Shown here one piece after another: positions 63,064 to 64,000 of a stretch of DNA of 64,000 nt (the first letter of the stretch is position 1; the number at the start of each line of letters is the position of its first letter). The DNA is from Ruania alba (lineage in GTDB: Bacteria; Actinomycetota; Actinomycetes; Actinomycetales; Beutenbergiaceae), in the NCBI RefSeq assembly GCF_900105765.1, contig NZ_FNTX01000002.1:1364001-1428000 (forward strand). Reading direction: 5' to 3'. The notes under the pieces were generated by a model. The model saw nothing but the letters and a program-made list of their open reading frames with translations, ran no database searches and was not told the origin of the DNA. A program made the position numbers and the translations under genes.

Positions 63064-63668
63064 AAATACTGGCCGGTGCCGTGGTGCTCCCCACCGTCTT
63101 TCGGGCCCAGCCCCATGGCTTGGCCGGGGTGCACCCCAGGAGGCAGCGCCTTGCGCATCTGGACGAGCTGGTTCTGCGCGGCCATCTGCTGCGCCACCAG
63201 GGCAGTTTGGATGCCGTGGAACAAGCCCTCCAGCCAGCCCACCAACTGAGCCTGAGCGATCCGCAGCTCGGCGTCGGAGGGGGCCCGGTTGTCGGTGAAC
63301 GGCAGCGTGATGCGATGCAACTCGGCCACCAGGTCCTCGCTCAGACCGTCCTCGAGCTCATGCAGAGACTTCTCGTGGATCTCCGCCATCCGTTCCCGGG
63401 CAGCTTCGTCCAGTGGGGCGTTGCGCACCTCGTCGAGGAGCTGCTTGATCATCGTGCCGATCCGCATCACCTTCGCCGGCTCGGCCACCAGCTCGGATGG
63501 GTCGGAGTCGTCGTCGGCCGTGGCTACCCCGAGCCCGTCCGGCGAGGTGACCACCACGCGCGGGCTGGCCCTGTTCTCGGCTGACTCCTCCTGTTGAGCG
63601 TCCGATCCGCCACGCGTGTCGTCGGAGGCCCCCACCTGGTCGTCGGTGTTCTCGTCGGTGCTCGTCAT
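63060..63668 (-). CDS. bpa: Bacterial proteasome activator
   Basis: About 202 residues. An acidic, disordered N-terminus is followed by the four-helix domain (MRIGTMIKQLLDEVRNAPLD; LVGWLEGLFHGIQTALVAQQ) and a C-terminus GQYL. By family knowledge this tail docks in the 20S proteasome alpha-ring pockets and opens the gate without ATP. This implies a 20S proteasome elsewhere in the genome. ATG 63668 opens the homologous part; the frame is open to 63947. GGAG precedes it. Confidence 0.93.
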   Translation of the reverse strand: MTSTDENTDDQVGASDDTRGGSDAQQEESAENRASPRVVVTSPDGLGVATADDDSDPSELVAEPAKVMRIGTMIKQLLDEVRNAPLDEAARERMAEIHEKSLHELEDGLSEDLVAELHRITLPFTDNRAPSDAELRIAQAQLVGWLEGLFHGIQTALVAQQMAAQNQLVQMRKALPPGVHPGQAMGLGPKDGGEHHGTGQYL

Positions 63669-63773
63669 GACTCCATCATGCCTCGCTCGTTGCTGTCCCG
63701 CTGAGCTGCGCACCAGTCGCTTTCGCCGGGTCCGATGCAGGCCCAGGGCCGAGCAGGTACTAGCCTTCACCGT

Positions 63774-64000
63774 ATGAACTGGTTGACCAACGCTGCTCAT
63801 ACTCGGTGGCTGGAGAGCGAGACGGACGCTCTGCTGGACTTCGCCTCCGGGTCTCTCGTCGAGGAAGGTTTCGCCTACCTGAGCACCGAGGGGGTGCCGG
63901 TCCCCTCGCAGGGGAGCCACCTGTGGCTCACCTGCCGCATGATCCACTGCTTCTCCCTCGGTGCGCTGCTGGGCAGGCCCGGTTCGGCGACCATGGTCGA
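63774..64000 (+). CDS. AGE-family (N-acylglucosamine 2-epimerase/mannose isomerase-like) protein, 3' partial
   Basis: The first 75 residues are visible before the window ends. WLESETDALLDFASGSLVEE and LWLTCRMIHCFSLGALLGRP match the start of the (alpha/alpha)6-barrel sugar epimerases/isomerases, with the conserved T-C-R-M-x-H segment. It would interconvert sugars such as mannose and fructose, but the active-site half is outside. TAGCCT (63761-63766) ends 7 nt before the ATG, so the message is probably leaderless. It is divergent from bpa. Confidence 0.8.
   Translation, partial: MNWLTNAAHTRWLESETDALLDFASGSLVEEGFAYLSTEGVPVPSQGSHLWLTCRMIHCFSLGALLGRPGSATMV

Overview
The window is high-GC, densely packed DNA with 4-bp start/stop overlaps. 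Many start codons sit 6-9 nt after a TANNNT box, as in leaderless actinobacterial transcripts. Gene content points the same way: a Bpa-type proteasome activator ending GQYL, a DUF5926 protein, an LPXTG adhesin, an ECF sigma/DGPF pair and lipoprotein sugar-binding proteins. I infer an actinomycete, most likely Micrococcales-like; no rRNA or tRNA is present to fix the species.

Layout. 1-8 kb (+): one tight catabolic operon with an RraA-like aldolase (cut by the window edge), a 3-hydroxyisobutyrate-dehydrogenase-like enzyme, a sugar-type ABC importer without ATPase, a frameshifted CaiB/BaiF CoA-transferase, a crotonase-fold protein, a lactonase-like amidohydrolase and a gamma-carbonic-anhydrase-like protein. 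8-12 kb (-): two related small membrane proteins, then a GH65 phosphorylase with beta-phosphoglucomutase. 12-23 kb: LPXTG surface protein, BCCT osmolyte transporter, ECF sigma/DGPF pair, alpha/beta hydrolase, MscS-type membrane protein, and an ECF sigma factor fused to an anti-sigma-like and extracytoplasmic part. 23-34 kb: alanine dehydrogenase, copper P-type ATPase behind a double CsoR-like operator, a degenerate ADP-ribosylglycohydrolase, a frameshifted lipid kinase, a ribokinase-like enzyme, a patatin, ArfB, a HesB-like protein and a DUF255 thioredoxin-fold protein.

35-48 kb is the accessory region. It is a putative sulfated-glycan utilisation island: a Tat-exported protein of unknown family, a GH27-like alpha-galactosidase, two S1 sulfatases, a second ABC importer without ATPase and an IclR regulator. 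Decayed remnants of at least two more sulfatases and of IS3-, IS21- and one other transposase lie between these genes. A GTTC-N8-GAAC-like dyad occurs upstream of each of four transcription units, including iclR, which suggests one IclR regulon.

48-64 kb is mostly housekeeping: pyrophosphatase, an ArsR-controlled SRPBCC operon with two visible operators, methyltransferase, MFS exporter, phosphoglucomutase, DUF5926, glycosyltransferase, a large alkaline-phosphatase-fold membrane protein, lipid kinase, serS, HAD phosphatase, lipoprotein, Bpa and the start of an AGE-family epimerase.

Two cross-cutting signals stand out. Four reading frames are broken by what looks like one missing base in a G/C homopolymer, which suggests assembly error more than true decay. 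A compound palindromic REP-like element (four half-units each) occurs at 29503-29584 and 58916-58997; the second copy is read in frame into a protein N-terminus.
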